Assembly (NCBI GenBank): GCA_964633205.1
Contig: CAZWFN010000015.1
Location: forward strand, 1-64,000
Reading direction: 5' to 3'
DNA: 64,000 nucleotides
Source: CAYVQE01 sp964633205
GTDB taxonomy: Bacteria > Myxococcota > B64-G9
Shown here: positions 24,758-33,246 of the stretch, piece by piece
How the letters are laid out: every line of letters starts with the position of its first letter
How positions within the stretch are numbered: the stretch's first letter is position 1
Notes under the pieces: model-generated
What the model was told of the DNA's origin: nothing
Database searches by the model: none
Seen by the model: only the letters and a program-made list of their open reading frames with translations
Position numbers and translations under genes: made by a program

Positions 24758-26865
24758 TCAGGATTGCGGCGCGAAGAGATCGCGCAGGGCCGCCTCGACC
24801 TCGGCCAGCCCCCCGTTGACCCGGGTGGCCGCGGGCAGGCTGTCCAGGAAACGCCGGCCGTAGCGGCGCTGGACCAGACGCGCATCCAGCACCACCACCG
24901 CGCCCCGATCGGTGCGCGAGCGGATCAGACGGCCGAAGCCCTGCTTGAGCTTGAGCACCGCCCGCGGCAGGCTGTAGTGGGCGAAGGCGCTGCGCCCCCC
25001 GGCGGCCACCTGCTCGGCCCGGGCCTGCACCAGGGGCTCGGAGGGCACGTCGAAGGGCAGCCGGGTGATGACCACCAGCCGCAACGCATCGCCGACCACG
25101 TCGACTCCCTGCCAGAAAGAATCGGTGCCGAACAGCACCCCGCCCGGCTCGTCCCGCAGCCGCTCCAGCAACCGATCGCGCGGCTCATGGCCCTGGCACA
25201 TGGGTCGCAGACCGGCCTGCACCAGCGCGTCGCGGGTCAGCTCGTGGGTGCGCTCCAGCAAGCCGCGGGCGGTGAACAGCACCAGCGCCGAACCGCGGCT
25301 GGCCGTGGCCAGCCGCACCACCGCCTCCGGCAAGCGGCGCTCGAACTCCGCCGTGCCCGGAGACGGCATGTCGTCCGGCACCGCCAGTCGGGCCTGGTGG
25401 GCGAAGTCGAAGGGGCTGTCGACCTGCAACCGCTGGAGGCGGCCGGGCTCCAGCGCGGCCAGTCCCAGCCGATCGGCCAGGTAGTCGAAAGAGCCGCCCT
25501 CGGCCAGGGTGGCCGAGGTGATCACCACCGTACGCTGGGGGCCGAACAGGGCCTCGGCCAGCTTGTCGGCCACCGCCAGCGGAGCCAGCGCCAGCTTGAC
25601 GAAATGGGCACCGGGTCTGGCCGGCAGCTCCACCCAGCGCACCCAGCCGTCCAGGCCGGGCTCGGTCAGCCGGCGGCAGGCATCGGCCATGGTCCCCAGC
25701 CGGCGTGCGCCGGCCCGGCCCTCGGCCGAGCCGCCTTCGCCCTCGCACAGGTTGTCGAGCTGCTCGCTCAGCCGCTCCAGCTCGACCGCCAGCTTGTCGG
25801 CCTGCCAGGCCGCCTGGCCGAAGGCCTCGCGCACCGCCACCCAACCGGGGGCACCGACCGCCGCCTCGTCCAGGCGCAGCTTGCGCTCGCCGCTACCGGC
25901 CCGCTGGATGCGTTGTTCGGCGAAGTCGGCCACCGCATCGAAGGCCTCCGCCAACGCCCGGCGCCCAGGGCGCCGAGCTCGGCTTCCAGCTCTGCCAGCA
26001 GTCCGCCCTTGCGCGCCGCCGGCACCACCCGCCCGACGGTACGCAGCGCTCCGGTGCGGGTCAGCTGTACGCCGAAAAAGCCCGAGGCCACGTCCTCCAG
26101 CGCATGGCCCTCGTCCAGCACCACCCGCTCGAAGGCCGGCAGCACGGCGCGGTTCGCCCAGTCGTCCAGCTCCAGCCGCAGCGCCAGGTCGGCGAACAGC
26201 AGGTGGTGGTTGACCACCAGCAGCGCGGCGTCCTCGGCCGCCCGCCGCGAGCGAATGAAGAAGCAGTCCTCGCGGTGAGCGCAACGCCTTCCCAGACACG
26301 CATCGGCTTCGGCGCACACCTGCTCCCAGGCCTCCGGCGGCACCGGCCGCTCCAGGTCGGAGCGGCTGCCATCCCGGCTGCGCTCGGCCCAGTCGGCCAA
26401 CCAGCGGTGGACCTCGTCCAAGCCATCGGTCTGCAGCAGGGTCTGCTGCCGCAGCCGCTCGGCCAGCCGCCGGCGGCAGAGGTAGTTGGCGCGACCTTTG
26501 ATCAGGACGAAGTCCAGCTCGCCGCCGAGCACGCGCAGCACCAGCGGCAGATCCTTGTTGATCAGCTGCTGTTGCAAGTTGATGGTGCCGGTCGAGATGA
26601 CCACCCGCTGGCCGGTGCGCCGGGCCCACAGGGCCGCCGGCAGGGCGTAGGCCAGGCTCTTGCCGGTACCGGTGCCGGCCTCGACCAGCAACACCTGCTG
26701 GCGATCGAAGGCGCGGCCCACCGACTCGATCATCACGCGCTGCTCGTCCCGCTCCTCGAAATCATCCAGCACCCGATCGACCGCTCCGCCGCGGGCCAGC
26801 AGGGCAGCCAGCTCACCGGGGTCGAATGCCGCCTCGAGCGGGGGGACGGTCGGGGTTCGCTCCAT
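24758..26865 (-). pseudogene. DinG/YoaA-type iron-sulfur DNA helicase, interrupted by one frameshift
   Basis: Two overlapping frames together form one superfamily 2 helicase of about 700 residues. The first (from ATG 26865) has Walker A EAGTGTGKSLAYALPA, ISTGTINLQQQLI, four Fe-S cluster cysteines (NYLC, DAC, RRC, EDC) and the DEAH variant VVLDEGHALED. The second, from about 25975 to 24758, has VVITSATLAEGG, ALVLFTARGLLERTHE, FGTDSFWQGVDVVGDALRLV and LKLKQGFGRLIRSRTDRG. The switch is at the hairpin GGCGCCCAGGGCGCC (25960-25974), where a single missing base (for example one more G/C) would restore the frame. It could be a sequencing error or a true lesion. YoaA/DinG helicases unwind DNA forks and R-loops. 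Intact flanking genes and good conservation on both sides favour an error. Confidence 0.8.
25960..25974. repeat. Perfect GC hairpin at the helicase frameshift
   Basis: GGCGCCC and GGGCGCC are inverted around a single A, giving a 7-bp all-GC stem. The reading frame of the helicase changes exactly here, so loss of one base in the CCC or GGG run is the likely cause. Confidence 0.7.
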
Positions 26866-26920
26866 CAGTGGTCTCCGGCGCGGGCTAGCGGAACCCCCGG
26901 TGTGACTCCCGGCAGCAGCC

Positions 26921-27307
26921 TCATCGCCCCGCTGCCGATTCCGGCTCGATGCGCTCAGCCCGCAGCACCTCCGAGGTGGCGGCGTCGAGTTCTACCCGAT
27001 AGCGCGGCGCGGCCGGCTGCTGCGGGTCGACGAAGGTCACCCGGTAGACGCCCTCGCGGAAGGACACCCGCGGCTCGCGTTCCCGGCAATCGATGCCCTG
27101 CAGGCCCAAGGACAGCTCGGCCAGGTCGGCCGCCATCTCGGCGTGGGCGACGGGCTGGCCGCGATTGATCTCCGGGGTGCGCGCCTCGAGCGCGGTGCTC
27201 GTCGGCGCTGCGGACGCCGGTGCGTTCGTGGGCTTGGGCCGCGGTGCACAGCCGAGTGGCCCGGCCAGCAACAGACAGACGGCGGTTGCGGCGATATTGA
27301 ATCTCAT
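26921..27307 (-). CDS. Small predicted lipoprotein of unknown function
   Basis: This 128-residue protein has a type II signal peptide with lipobox LGC (FNIAATAVCLLLAGPLGCAP), then a Pro/Thr/Ala-rich spacer. A C-terminal beta-rich region (FREGVYRVTFVDPQQPAAPR, YRVELDAATSEVLRAERIEP) resembles PepSY-like small domains in general pattern, but I cannot assign it. It lies 28 bp after the LarA-like gene and 55 bp before the helicase gene on the same strand, so probably in the same transcript. Confidence 0.65.
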   Translation of the reverse strand: MRFNIAATAVCLLLAGPLGCAPRPKPTNAPASAAPTSTALEARTPEINRGQPVAHAEMAADLAELSLGLQGIDCREREPRVSFREGVYRVTFVDPQQPAAPRYRVELDAATSEVLRAERIEPESAAGR

Positions 27308-27334
27308 CAGCGATCCTCCAGCTCTCGGTGGCGG

Positions 27335-28672
27335 TCACCAAGAAGCGACCGATGCCAGCAGCGCGCCGGCCGCATCCGCCGGCACGGGCAGCATGCGGCT
27401 GGCGTCCGGGAACAGGGCCGTGGTGGGCTCGGCCGGCATCGCAGCCAAGGCCCGCTGTATGGCCGTGTCGAGGCCGTCGGCCGGCTCCATGCCGAGCGCG
27501 CGCACCGTATCGCCATCCAGGCCCGTGACCAGGATGATGCGCGCGGCGGCCGCCTTGTCGCGCAGCGCCAGCAGGGTCTGGGCATAGATGGCGTAGTCCC
27601 GCCGCAGCCGGCGGGCATGCTCTGCCCGGTTCGACAACTCCAGCCAGGGCCCGAGTCCGCTGGCCCCCAGCCCTTCACCGCAAGCAGCGGCGTGGACGAT
27701 GATCCCGCCGGGGGCCACCAGCCGGGCGGCGCTGTCCAGGCCCTTGTGTGCCTGGATCAGATTGCGATCCAACGGGTGGCCCCCCGAAGCGCTGAGCACC
27801 AGGCCGTAAGGACGCTCGACCCGCTGCAGCCGCCACCCCAGGTAGGCACGGCAAGCCGTCCGGTGGGCCGCCTCCAGATCGCCCGCCCACAGACCGGCGA
27901 AGCCGCCGGGCTGTTGGCCGGCCACGCCGACCGCGGCGAAGACCGGCCGGTCGAACAGGGCGGCCGCCTCGGTCATGTCCTCGGCCACCGGGTTGCCCGC
28001 CAGCCGGCCAGGGCCGACGCCCACCCGGCGGCCGGCGCCGTCTCCGTCGTCCAGCACCAAGCGGTGGTTGGCCCGGATGGAGCGCTGCGCGGCCGCGCCC
28101 GGCAGCAGCAGCTTGCGGCCGCCGGTGAAGCCGGCGAAGTAGTGATGGGTCACGGCCGAGAAGCAGATGATCAGCTCGTAGTCCCACAGCCGTTCATTCA
28201 AGGCCACCGGGGTACCGCGGCTGGTGGTGCCCAGCGATCGCGCCGGGGCCTGGCAGTCGTGCTGGAAGTGGGGATGCGCACGCAGAGGCCCGGCACCGAC
28301 GGCCGCCTGGCGTTGCTCGGCCGTCATCGGCGGGTGGGTGCCGGCGGCGAACATGAGGTGGACGCGGTCGCCGCGCAGGCCGCAGCCGGCCAGGTACTCC
28401 AGCAGCCGCGGCACCAGCGTGCGCTTGCCGTCGCGCCGGGTGTGGTCCGACAGCAGCAGCAGGACACGGCCCTGCGCCGGCAGCCGTTGACTGAGCGGGG
28501 CCGATTGCAGGGGCCGTTCGAGCGCATCGAACAGGGTCCGCCGCAGGTCGGGCAGGTCGCCCGGGCCGGCCGGAGCGATCACATCCAGCGCCCATCCCTC
28601 CGGCACCGGTGCGGTCAACCGGCCCGGCCCGTAGGGCAGTGTCACCTCGGCGCGCGGCGGTGCGGATGCCAC
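27335..28672 (-). CDS. LarA-like (lactate racemase family, DUF2088) protein
   Basis: This 445-residue protein has the signatures of the nickel-pincer enzyme LarA. LLLLSDHTRRDGKRTLVPRL carries the Asp and Arg, MFAAGTHPPMT the His, and HHYFAGFTGGRKLLLPG the Lys that binds the cofactor, followed by RANHR with a second His. LarA enzymes racemise or epimerise 2-hydroxy acids with the NPN cofactor. The maturation genes larB, larC and larE are not in the window, so cofactor supply must come from elsewhere or the protein is a cofactor-free relative. The start is GTG at 28672 with GGAG upstream. A 16-bp gap separates it from the lipoprotein gene upstream. Confidence 0.88.
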   Translation of the reverse strand: MASAPPRAEVTLPYGPGRLTAPVPEGWALDVIAPAGPGDLPDLRRTLFDALERPLQSAPLSQRLPAQGRVLLLLSDHTRRDGKRTLVPRLLEYLAGCGLRGDRVHLMFAAGTHPPMTAEQRQAAVGAGPLRAHPHFQHDCQAPARSLGTTSRGTPVALNERLWDYELIICFSAVTHHYFAGFTGGRKLLLPGAAAQRSIRANHRLVLDDGDGAGRRVGVGPGRLAGNPVAEDMTEAAALFDRPVFAAVGVAGQQPGGFAGLWAGDLEAAHRTACRAYLGWRLQRVERPYGLVLSASGGHPLDRNLIQAHKGLDSAARLVAPGGIIVHAAACGEGLGASGLGPWLELSNRAEHARRLRRDYAIYAQTLLALRDKAAAARIILVTGLDGDTVRALGMEPADGLDTAIQRALAAMPAEPTTALFPDASRMLPVPADAAGALLASVASW

Positions 28673-28688
28673 CGGAGCTCCAGCGCGC

Positions 28689-30362
28689 TCAGCGGCGGGC
28701 CCAGCGGCCCATCCAGTAGGCCAGCCGGAAGTCGGGGCCGGCGTACATGCCCGGCCCGTCGGATCCGCCGTTTGGCTTGAAGGGGTTGGAGCGCCAGTAG
28801 AAGTTGGACGGCCCGCGCAGGCGCATCGGCAGGGCCTCGGCCACCATCAACCCACCATTGCGGCCCACGTGGCCCAGCACCGTCAGCTCGGTCTGGCCGT
28901 CGACGGCCACGCAGTCGCCGCTGGCGATCTCGGCCTCGTCGCAGTTGACCCGGGCGAACTCCCAGAAGGGTGGCGCCGGAAACTCGCGCAGCGTCTGCAG
29001 ACCCCGGTCGACGGCCGCCCGATCGAGCGGGTCCGTGCAGCCGTGGGCCGCGCTGGCACCGCACGTGCCGGCGGCATAGGTGAAATCGAAAAAGGACTGG
29101 GCGGCCTCGATCGGTTGAAAATCGCGATCCGGCGTGTCGTAGAGCTCGACCTGCAGCGCGGTCTGCAAACCGCGCCGGGCCGCCGGGTGCTCGATGTGAC
29201 GCAACGCCAGCCAGGCGCCGTCGAAGGCCATGTTGTAATTCGAAAAGTTGGTCACCGCGTCGAAGTTGATCAGCAGGCTGTTCTCGGCGGCGATGGCCGC
29301 CAACCCGCGCTGTTCGATCAGCTCCTGCTCCAGGTAGGCGGTCACCGACGGATCATCGACAATGGCGGCCAGGGCGCCGACGATGCCCAGCGCCATGATG
29401 GCATAGAAGCCATTGCGCGCGCCGTCGATGTACATCCGGTCGACGTTGTCCTCGTTGATGTAGCCGTGGAAGGTCAACCGCCCGTCGGCGTCCGGAATCT
29501 CCAGATCGTAACCGCTCTCGCCGACCCGCATGTAGGCGGCCACCAACTCGGCCGCGTGCTGGCGCAGGCGATCCTTGACCGCCTGGTCGATGGTGGGATC
29601 GTCGGCGATGACCTCCCAGGCGGCCCCGAAGCCCATCACCCAGCCGATCAGCATGTCGCGCGAACAGGAGTCCTCCCAGATGAAGTCCGGGTGCCGGCCG
29701 GAGTTGTCGGCCCGCCAGGTGCCGTTGTCCTTCTCCGGCGGCAGCGGCTTGCCCTCGTCATCGAACAGCGGGGTGAGGTCCTCGTTGTCGCCCGCCCCCG
29801 GATAGTCGGTGTTGGCCAGACCGCGGACGATGACGCCCTCGACTCCGGTGATCTCGATCGCCCGGGCCAGGCCGTCGAGCGAGCGCAGCAGCTGCTCGCG
29901 GGCCCGCTCGATCTGGGTCTCCGGGTAGTGCTGATCGCGCAGGGTGCCGTAACGATAAGCGTCGGCGGCCACGCCCACCCCGGCATAGGCGCCGGCCACC
30001 TTGCGCCAGCCGTCGATCGCCTCCTCCACCCGCATCCCGGAAAAGGCCTCGAAATCCCAGCCGTCGTCCTGGTGCAGAAAATCCTCGATGGCCTGGCGGG
30101 CGGCGGTTCTGTCGCGCGATACCTGCAGCTCGGTGTTCAGGCCGGTGGGCGGTGTGTGGAAGACGTGGAACTGGCGATCGCGCTGGCGGGCCACCTCGGC
30201 CAGCTCGGCGTCGTAGCCTGGCTCGCCGGGGCCCGGAATCAGGGCCGACCAGTCGTAGCGATACAGCCCCCCGCCGCCGTTGGACGAACCGCAGGCCGGC
30301 AAGACCAAAGCCAGGACCGCCACCGCCCCCGTCCAACGCGACCGCCCGCTGCCGCCACCCAT
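28689..30362 (-). CDS. Large predicted lipoprotein, possible alpha/alpha-barrel, unknown function
   Basis: This 557-residue protein has a lipobox signal (VAVLALVLPACGSSNGG) and GGGGAGG before the ATG. The mature part is mostly helical, with motifs such as DFIWEDSCSRDMLIGWVMGF, INEDNVDRMYIDGARNG and NFSNYNMAFDGAWLALRH. The Arg-Asp rich, aromatic helical pattern recalls alpha/alpha-toroid glycosidases or lyases, but I see no decisive catalytic signature and give no activity. A disulfide-capable region near residue 440 (TCGASAAHGC) and NCDEAEIASGDC are present. It heads a minus-strand transcript with the LarA-like gene and faces the HAD phosphatase gene divergently. Confidence 0.75.
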   Translation of the reverse strand: MGGGSGRSRWTGAVAVLALVLPACGSSNGGGGLYRYDWSALIPGPGEPGYDAELAEVARQRDRQFHVFHTPPTGLNTELQVSRDRTAARQAIEDFLHQDDGWDFEAFSGMRVEEAIDGWRKVAGAYAGVGVAADAYRYGTLRDQHYPETQIERAREQLLRSLDGLARAIEITGVEGVIVRGLANTDYPGAGDNEDLTPLFDDEGKPLPPEKDNGTWRADNSGRHPDFIWEDSCSRDMLIGWVMGFGAAWEVIADDPTIDQAVKDRLRQHAAELVAAYMRVGESGYDLEIPDADGRLTFHGYINEDNVDRMYIDGARNGFYAIMALGIVGALAAIVDDPSVTAYLEQELIEQRGLAAIAAENSLLINFDAVTNFSNYNMAFDGAWLALRHIEHPAARRGLQTALQVELYDTPDRDFQPIEAAQSFFDFTYAAGTCGASAAHGCTDPLDRAAVDRGLQTLREFPAPPFWEFARVNCDEAEIASGDCVAVDGQTELTVLGHVGRNGGLMVAEALPMRLRGPSNFYWRSNPFKPNGGSDGPGMYAGPDFRLAYWMGRWARR

Positions 30363-30447
30363 CGCAAGCCTCCCCGCACGGCGTCCGCCGCGCTCGGATC
30401 AGTCTGCCAGAACGTCCGCCGCCTTGGCAACGCGCAAGGTCCAAGCG

Positions 30448-30477
30448 TTGCCATTTCGTGGAGTTGTGGTCTATGAT
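30448..30477 (+). promoter_or_regulatory. Sigma-70-type promoter of the HAD-CAP-cyclase genes
   Basis: TTGCCA (30448-30453) and TATGAT (30472-30477) are 18 bp apart and each differ from consensus at one position. The start would be near 30484, about 37 bp before the ATG at 30521. Confidence 0.55.
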
Positions 30478-30520
30478 GGCGTCCAACCCAAGGGACGAAC
30501 GCACGCGCGGAGGCGACCCC

Positions 30521-31570
30521 ATGCTCTCGAGGTTGACGAAGCTGTTGCTGCTGTTGTTGCTGGCCGCGCTGCTCAGCGCCTGCCCGCCGGCCGCCGAGAC
30601 CAAGCCCGACCCGACCCAACCCGCTCCTGCCCCGGCCATCGAGTTGACCGGCCACTGGGAACAGGACGTGGCCGACGGTCTCGAGCAGCTGGTCCGCGAC
30701 CACGGCCGCAGCAGCCCCGGCTACGACCCGACCGCGCCACCGGTGGTGGTGTTCGACTTCGACAACACCGTGATCCGGGGCGACTTCGGCCGGGCCTTCT
30801 TCGACTGGATGGCCTTGCACGACAAGTTCCGCTTCGATGCAGCGGTCTGGCAGGCCTTGCCGGACGACAAGCGCGAGGCAATTCGCGAAGCCCACCAGTC
30901 CCTGCAACAGCTGCCGGCCGCGGAGCGGGCCGACTCGGCGGAGCTGCAACGCTTCCGCAAGCGCATGCATCGAGCCTACTGGAGCCTGTGCCACGACACC
31001 GATCCGGCCCAGTGCTATCCCTGGCAGGTGCGTTTCTACGCCGGCTACACCCCGGACGCCGTGCGCGCCATGGCCGCCGAGGTCTTCGCCACCGAGCTGA
31101 AACGGCCGCTCGGTTCCGAGCCGATCCGGGCTGGCGACGACGATCCAGCCCCGGCCATCACCTCGACCGGCATCCGACTTCATCCTGAAATCCTGCAGCT
31201 GATGGAGCTGCTGAAGGCCCACGGCTTCGAGCTGTGGGTGATCACCGCCGGGCCGCAGTGGGTGGTGCAGGGAGCGGCCGCCCACCTGCCGCTGGAAGCA
31301 GAGCGCATGATCGGCATGCGCACCGTGCTGGCCGATGGCGAGCTGACCACGGAGATGGCCGAACCGCCCACCTTCCGCGAGGGCAAGGTCGCGGCCATCG
31401 AGGAGTTCATCGGCCGCAAACCGCTGTTGGTGGTGGGCGACTCGTGGACGGACGCCGAGATGATGGCCTACGGGCAACACGCCGTGTTGATCGATCGCGG
31501 CTACGCCGACCTGAAGGAGAAGGCTTTCGATTCGGGTTGGTGGATCCAGCCGGATTTCCCGACCAAGTGA
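30521..31570 (+). CDS. HAD-family phosphatase lipoprotein
   Basis: This 349-residue protein begins with a lipoprotein signal (LLLLLLLAALLSACPPAAET) and a Pro-rich spacer. A haloacid-dehalogenase domain follows. Motif I is VVVFDFDNTVIRGDFGRAFF with nucleophile Asp79 and Asp81. ELWVITAGPQWVVQGAA fits motif II, and VGDSWTDAEMMAYGQHAVLI is motif IV. The large helical cap between motifs I and II resembles SerB/PhoE-like phosphatases. Being lipid-anchored, it should act in the periplasm on an unknown phosphoester. The start at 30521 has CGGAGG 8 bp upstream. Its stop overlaps the next ATG by one base (TGATG), so expression of the CAP protein is coupled. Confidence 0.88.
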   Translation: MLSRLTKLLLLLLLAALLSACPPAAETKPDPTQPAPAPAIELTGHWEQDVADGLEQLVRDHGRSSPGYDPTAPPVVVFDFDNTVIRGDFGRAFFDWMALHDKFRFDAAVWQALPDDKREAIREAHQSLQQLPAAERADSAELQRFRKRMHRAYWSLCHDTDPAQCYPWQVRFYAGYTPDAVRAMAAEVFATELKRPLGSEPIRAGDDDPAPAITSTGIRLHPEILQLMELLKAHGFELWVITAGPQWVVQGAAAHLPLEAERMIGMRTVLADGELTTEMAEPPTFREGKVAAIEEFIGRKPLLVVGDSWTDAEMMAYGQHAVLIDRGYADLKEKAFDSGWWIQPDFPTK

Positions 31571-33246
31571 TGACCCGCCCGGCTCCAGCCGCGAGCAAGA
31601 CGGTGGCCGACCGCCGCAACCGAACCAGCCGCCTCGGCTCTTCGGCAGGCGGTTGGCCGGCCCGGCTGCTGTTTGGGGTCGTTTGCGGCTTGGGGCCGCT
31701 GCCGGCCGCGGCCGGTCCCGCGACGGCGGCCGGCTGCCCGGACCGCTACCACGAGCAGGCCAAGTTCCTGGCCAATCCCGACGAGTCGGTGTTGATCGCC
31801 GCGGTCATCGGCTGGTGCCGCAACCACGACCACCGCCTGTTGTGGGACGAACGCTACGCCGCGGTAGCCCGCGAGTGGAGCGGATACTTGGTCGAATCCG
31901 GCGAGCCCGGGCAGCGCTCGCTGCCCCAGGATCGGTTGCGCTTCGATCTGCGCCAGGCCGGCGTCACCGATGCGGCGGTGTTGCCCTACTCGGCGCTGGG
32001 GCCACCGGAAACAGTGCCTGGCGGGCTACTGCCCTTCCTCGACGAGAAGGTCGAGCCCGGCCGTTTCACCCACTTCGCGCTCGGTGTCACCCGCTTCCCG
32101 GATCAGAAACGCATGGTCACCACCCTGCTGCTCGGCCGCCGGCCGGTGCGCATCGAACCGCTGCCGGTCTGCCCGGAACCCAACAGCCGCCAGGAGCTGG
32201 AGCTGGCCATGCGGCGCGGCTACAGCCATCCGCGCTGGCTGATGACCACCCCGCGCGGTGACGTGCTCAAGGGCAGCTTGCAGTACGAGGCCGGCAGGTG
32301 GCGTTCGACGGTGCCGCTCGACGCCGGCCGCGGCAAGTACACCCTGGAGCTGGTGGTCAACGGCCCGGCCGGTCCCGAGGTGGCGGCCCTGTTTCCGCTC
32401 TATGCCGGCATCGAACGCGCCCGGCTGCCCGCCAAGACGCTGCGTCCGGCTCCGGGCCGCTACCGGTCGCCCGGGGATGCCGAGAAAGCGCTGGTGGAGC
32501 TGGTCAACCAGGAGCGCGCCGAGCTGAAGCTGCCGGCGCTGGAGCGCGACCGGAAGTTGTCGCGGGTGGCACGCGAACATGCCATGGAGCTGCTGACGGC
32601 GCGCCACGCCAGCCACCGCAGCCAGCGCAGCGGGTCCCTGACCGACCGGCTGCGCAAGGCCGGGGTGGAGTTCGAGCGGGCCCTGGAAAACGTCGCCTTG
32701 GCACCCAGCCCCCAAGCGGCCCACGACCGCTTCATGGACAGCCCGGGCCATCGGATCAACGTGCTCGATCCGAGCGTGACCCGGCTGGGCGTGGGGGTGG
32801 CCATGGAGCGCACCGCGGTCGAAGACGTGCTGGCGGTCTGCCAGGTCTATGTCGAGCTGCCCCAAGGGGGTCCCGAGGCAGCCGGCGTCGAGACCGTGGT
32901 CGAGCTGATCAATGCCCGGCGCCGCACCAAGGGACGATTCTCCCTCGGGCTCGACGCGACCCTGTCGCAGATGGCCCGCCGCAGCGCCCGCCGCCTGGTG
33001 GCCAACGGCAGCCAGGCCGATCCCGAGGCCGAGGGTGAGCGTTTGCTGCAACAGCTGACCGACGGCGATCTGGTCGTGGCCGATGTCGCCATCCGCTACT
33101 TCCACGCCCGCCGCCCGGAACGGGTGCTGGCCTCGCCCGAAATCTACGAAAACGAGTTCAACCGCCTGGGCGTGGGCATCGCCCGCTCGGCCGATGCCAG
33201 CCAGGCGGGCAAGGTCTGGATCGCGCTGATCTTCGCCGGGCGGTGA
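31570..33246 (+). CDS. Secreted CAP-superfamily protein with up to three CAP-like modules
   Basis: This protein of 558 residues carries an N-terminal signal (LLFGVVCGLGPLPAAAGPAT). A well-kept CAP/SCP domain covers residues about 300-415: LVELVNQERAELKLPALERD, then SHRSQRSGSLTDRLRKAGV, ALENVALAPSPQAAHDRFMD and SPGHRINVLDPSVTRLGVGV. Residues 440-558 repeat the same layout in eroded form (VVELINARRRTKGRFSLGLD, ending NRLGVGIARSADASQAGKVW). Residues 45-200 (VIGWCRNHDHRLLWDERYAA) may be a third copy. A beta-rich segment lies between the first and second modules. CAP proteins bind lipids or cleave peptides in different lineages; here the activity is unknown. It overlaps the genes on both sides. 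Confidence 0.82.
   Translation: MTRPAPAASKTVADRRNRTSRLGSSAGGWPARLLFGVVCGLGPLPAAAGPATAAGCPDRYHEQAKFLANPDESVLIAAVIGWCRNHDHRLLWDERYAAVAREWSGYLVESGEPGQRSLPQDRLRFDLRQAGVTDAAVLPYSALGPPETVPGGLLPFLDEKVEPGRFTHFALGVTRFPDQKRMVTTLLLGRRPVRIEPLPVCPEPNSRQELELAMRRGYSHPRWLMTTPRGDVLKGSLQYEAGRWRSTVPLDAGRGKYTLELVVNGPAGPEVAALFPLYAGIERARLPAKTLRPAPGRYRSPGDAEKALVELVNQERAELKLPALERDRKLSRVAREHAMELLTARHASHRSQRSGSLTDRLRKAGVEFERALENVALAPSPQAAHDRFMDSPGHRINVLDPSVTRLGVGVAMERTAVEDVLAVCQVYVELPQGGPEAAGVETVVELINARRRTKGRFSLGLDATLSQMARRSARRLVANGSQADPEAEGERLLQQLTDGDLVVADVAIRYFHARRPERVLASPEIYENEFNRLGVGIARSADASQAGKVWIALIFAGR

Noticed and set aside
25960..25974. Programmed -1 frameshift in the helicase
   Set aside because: No slippery X-XXY-YYZ heptamer exists at the junction. 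A lost base at the hairpin is simpler.
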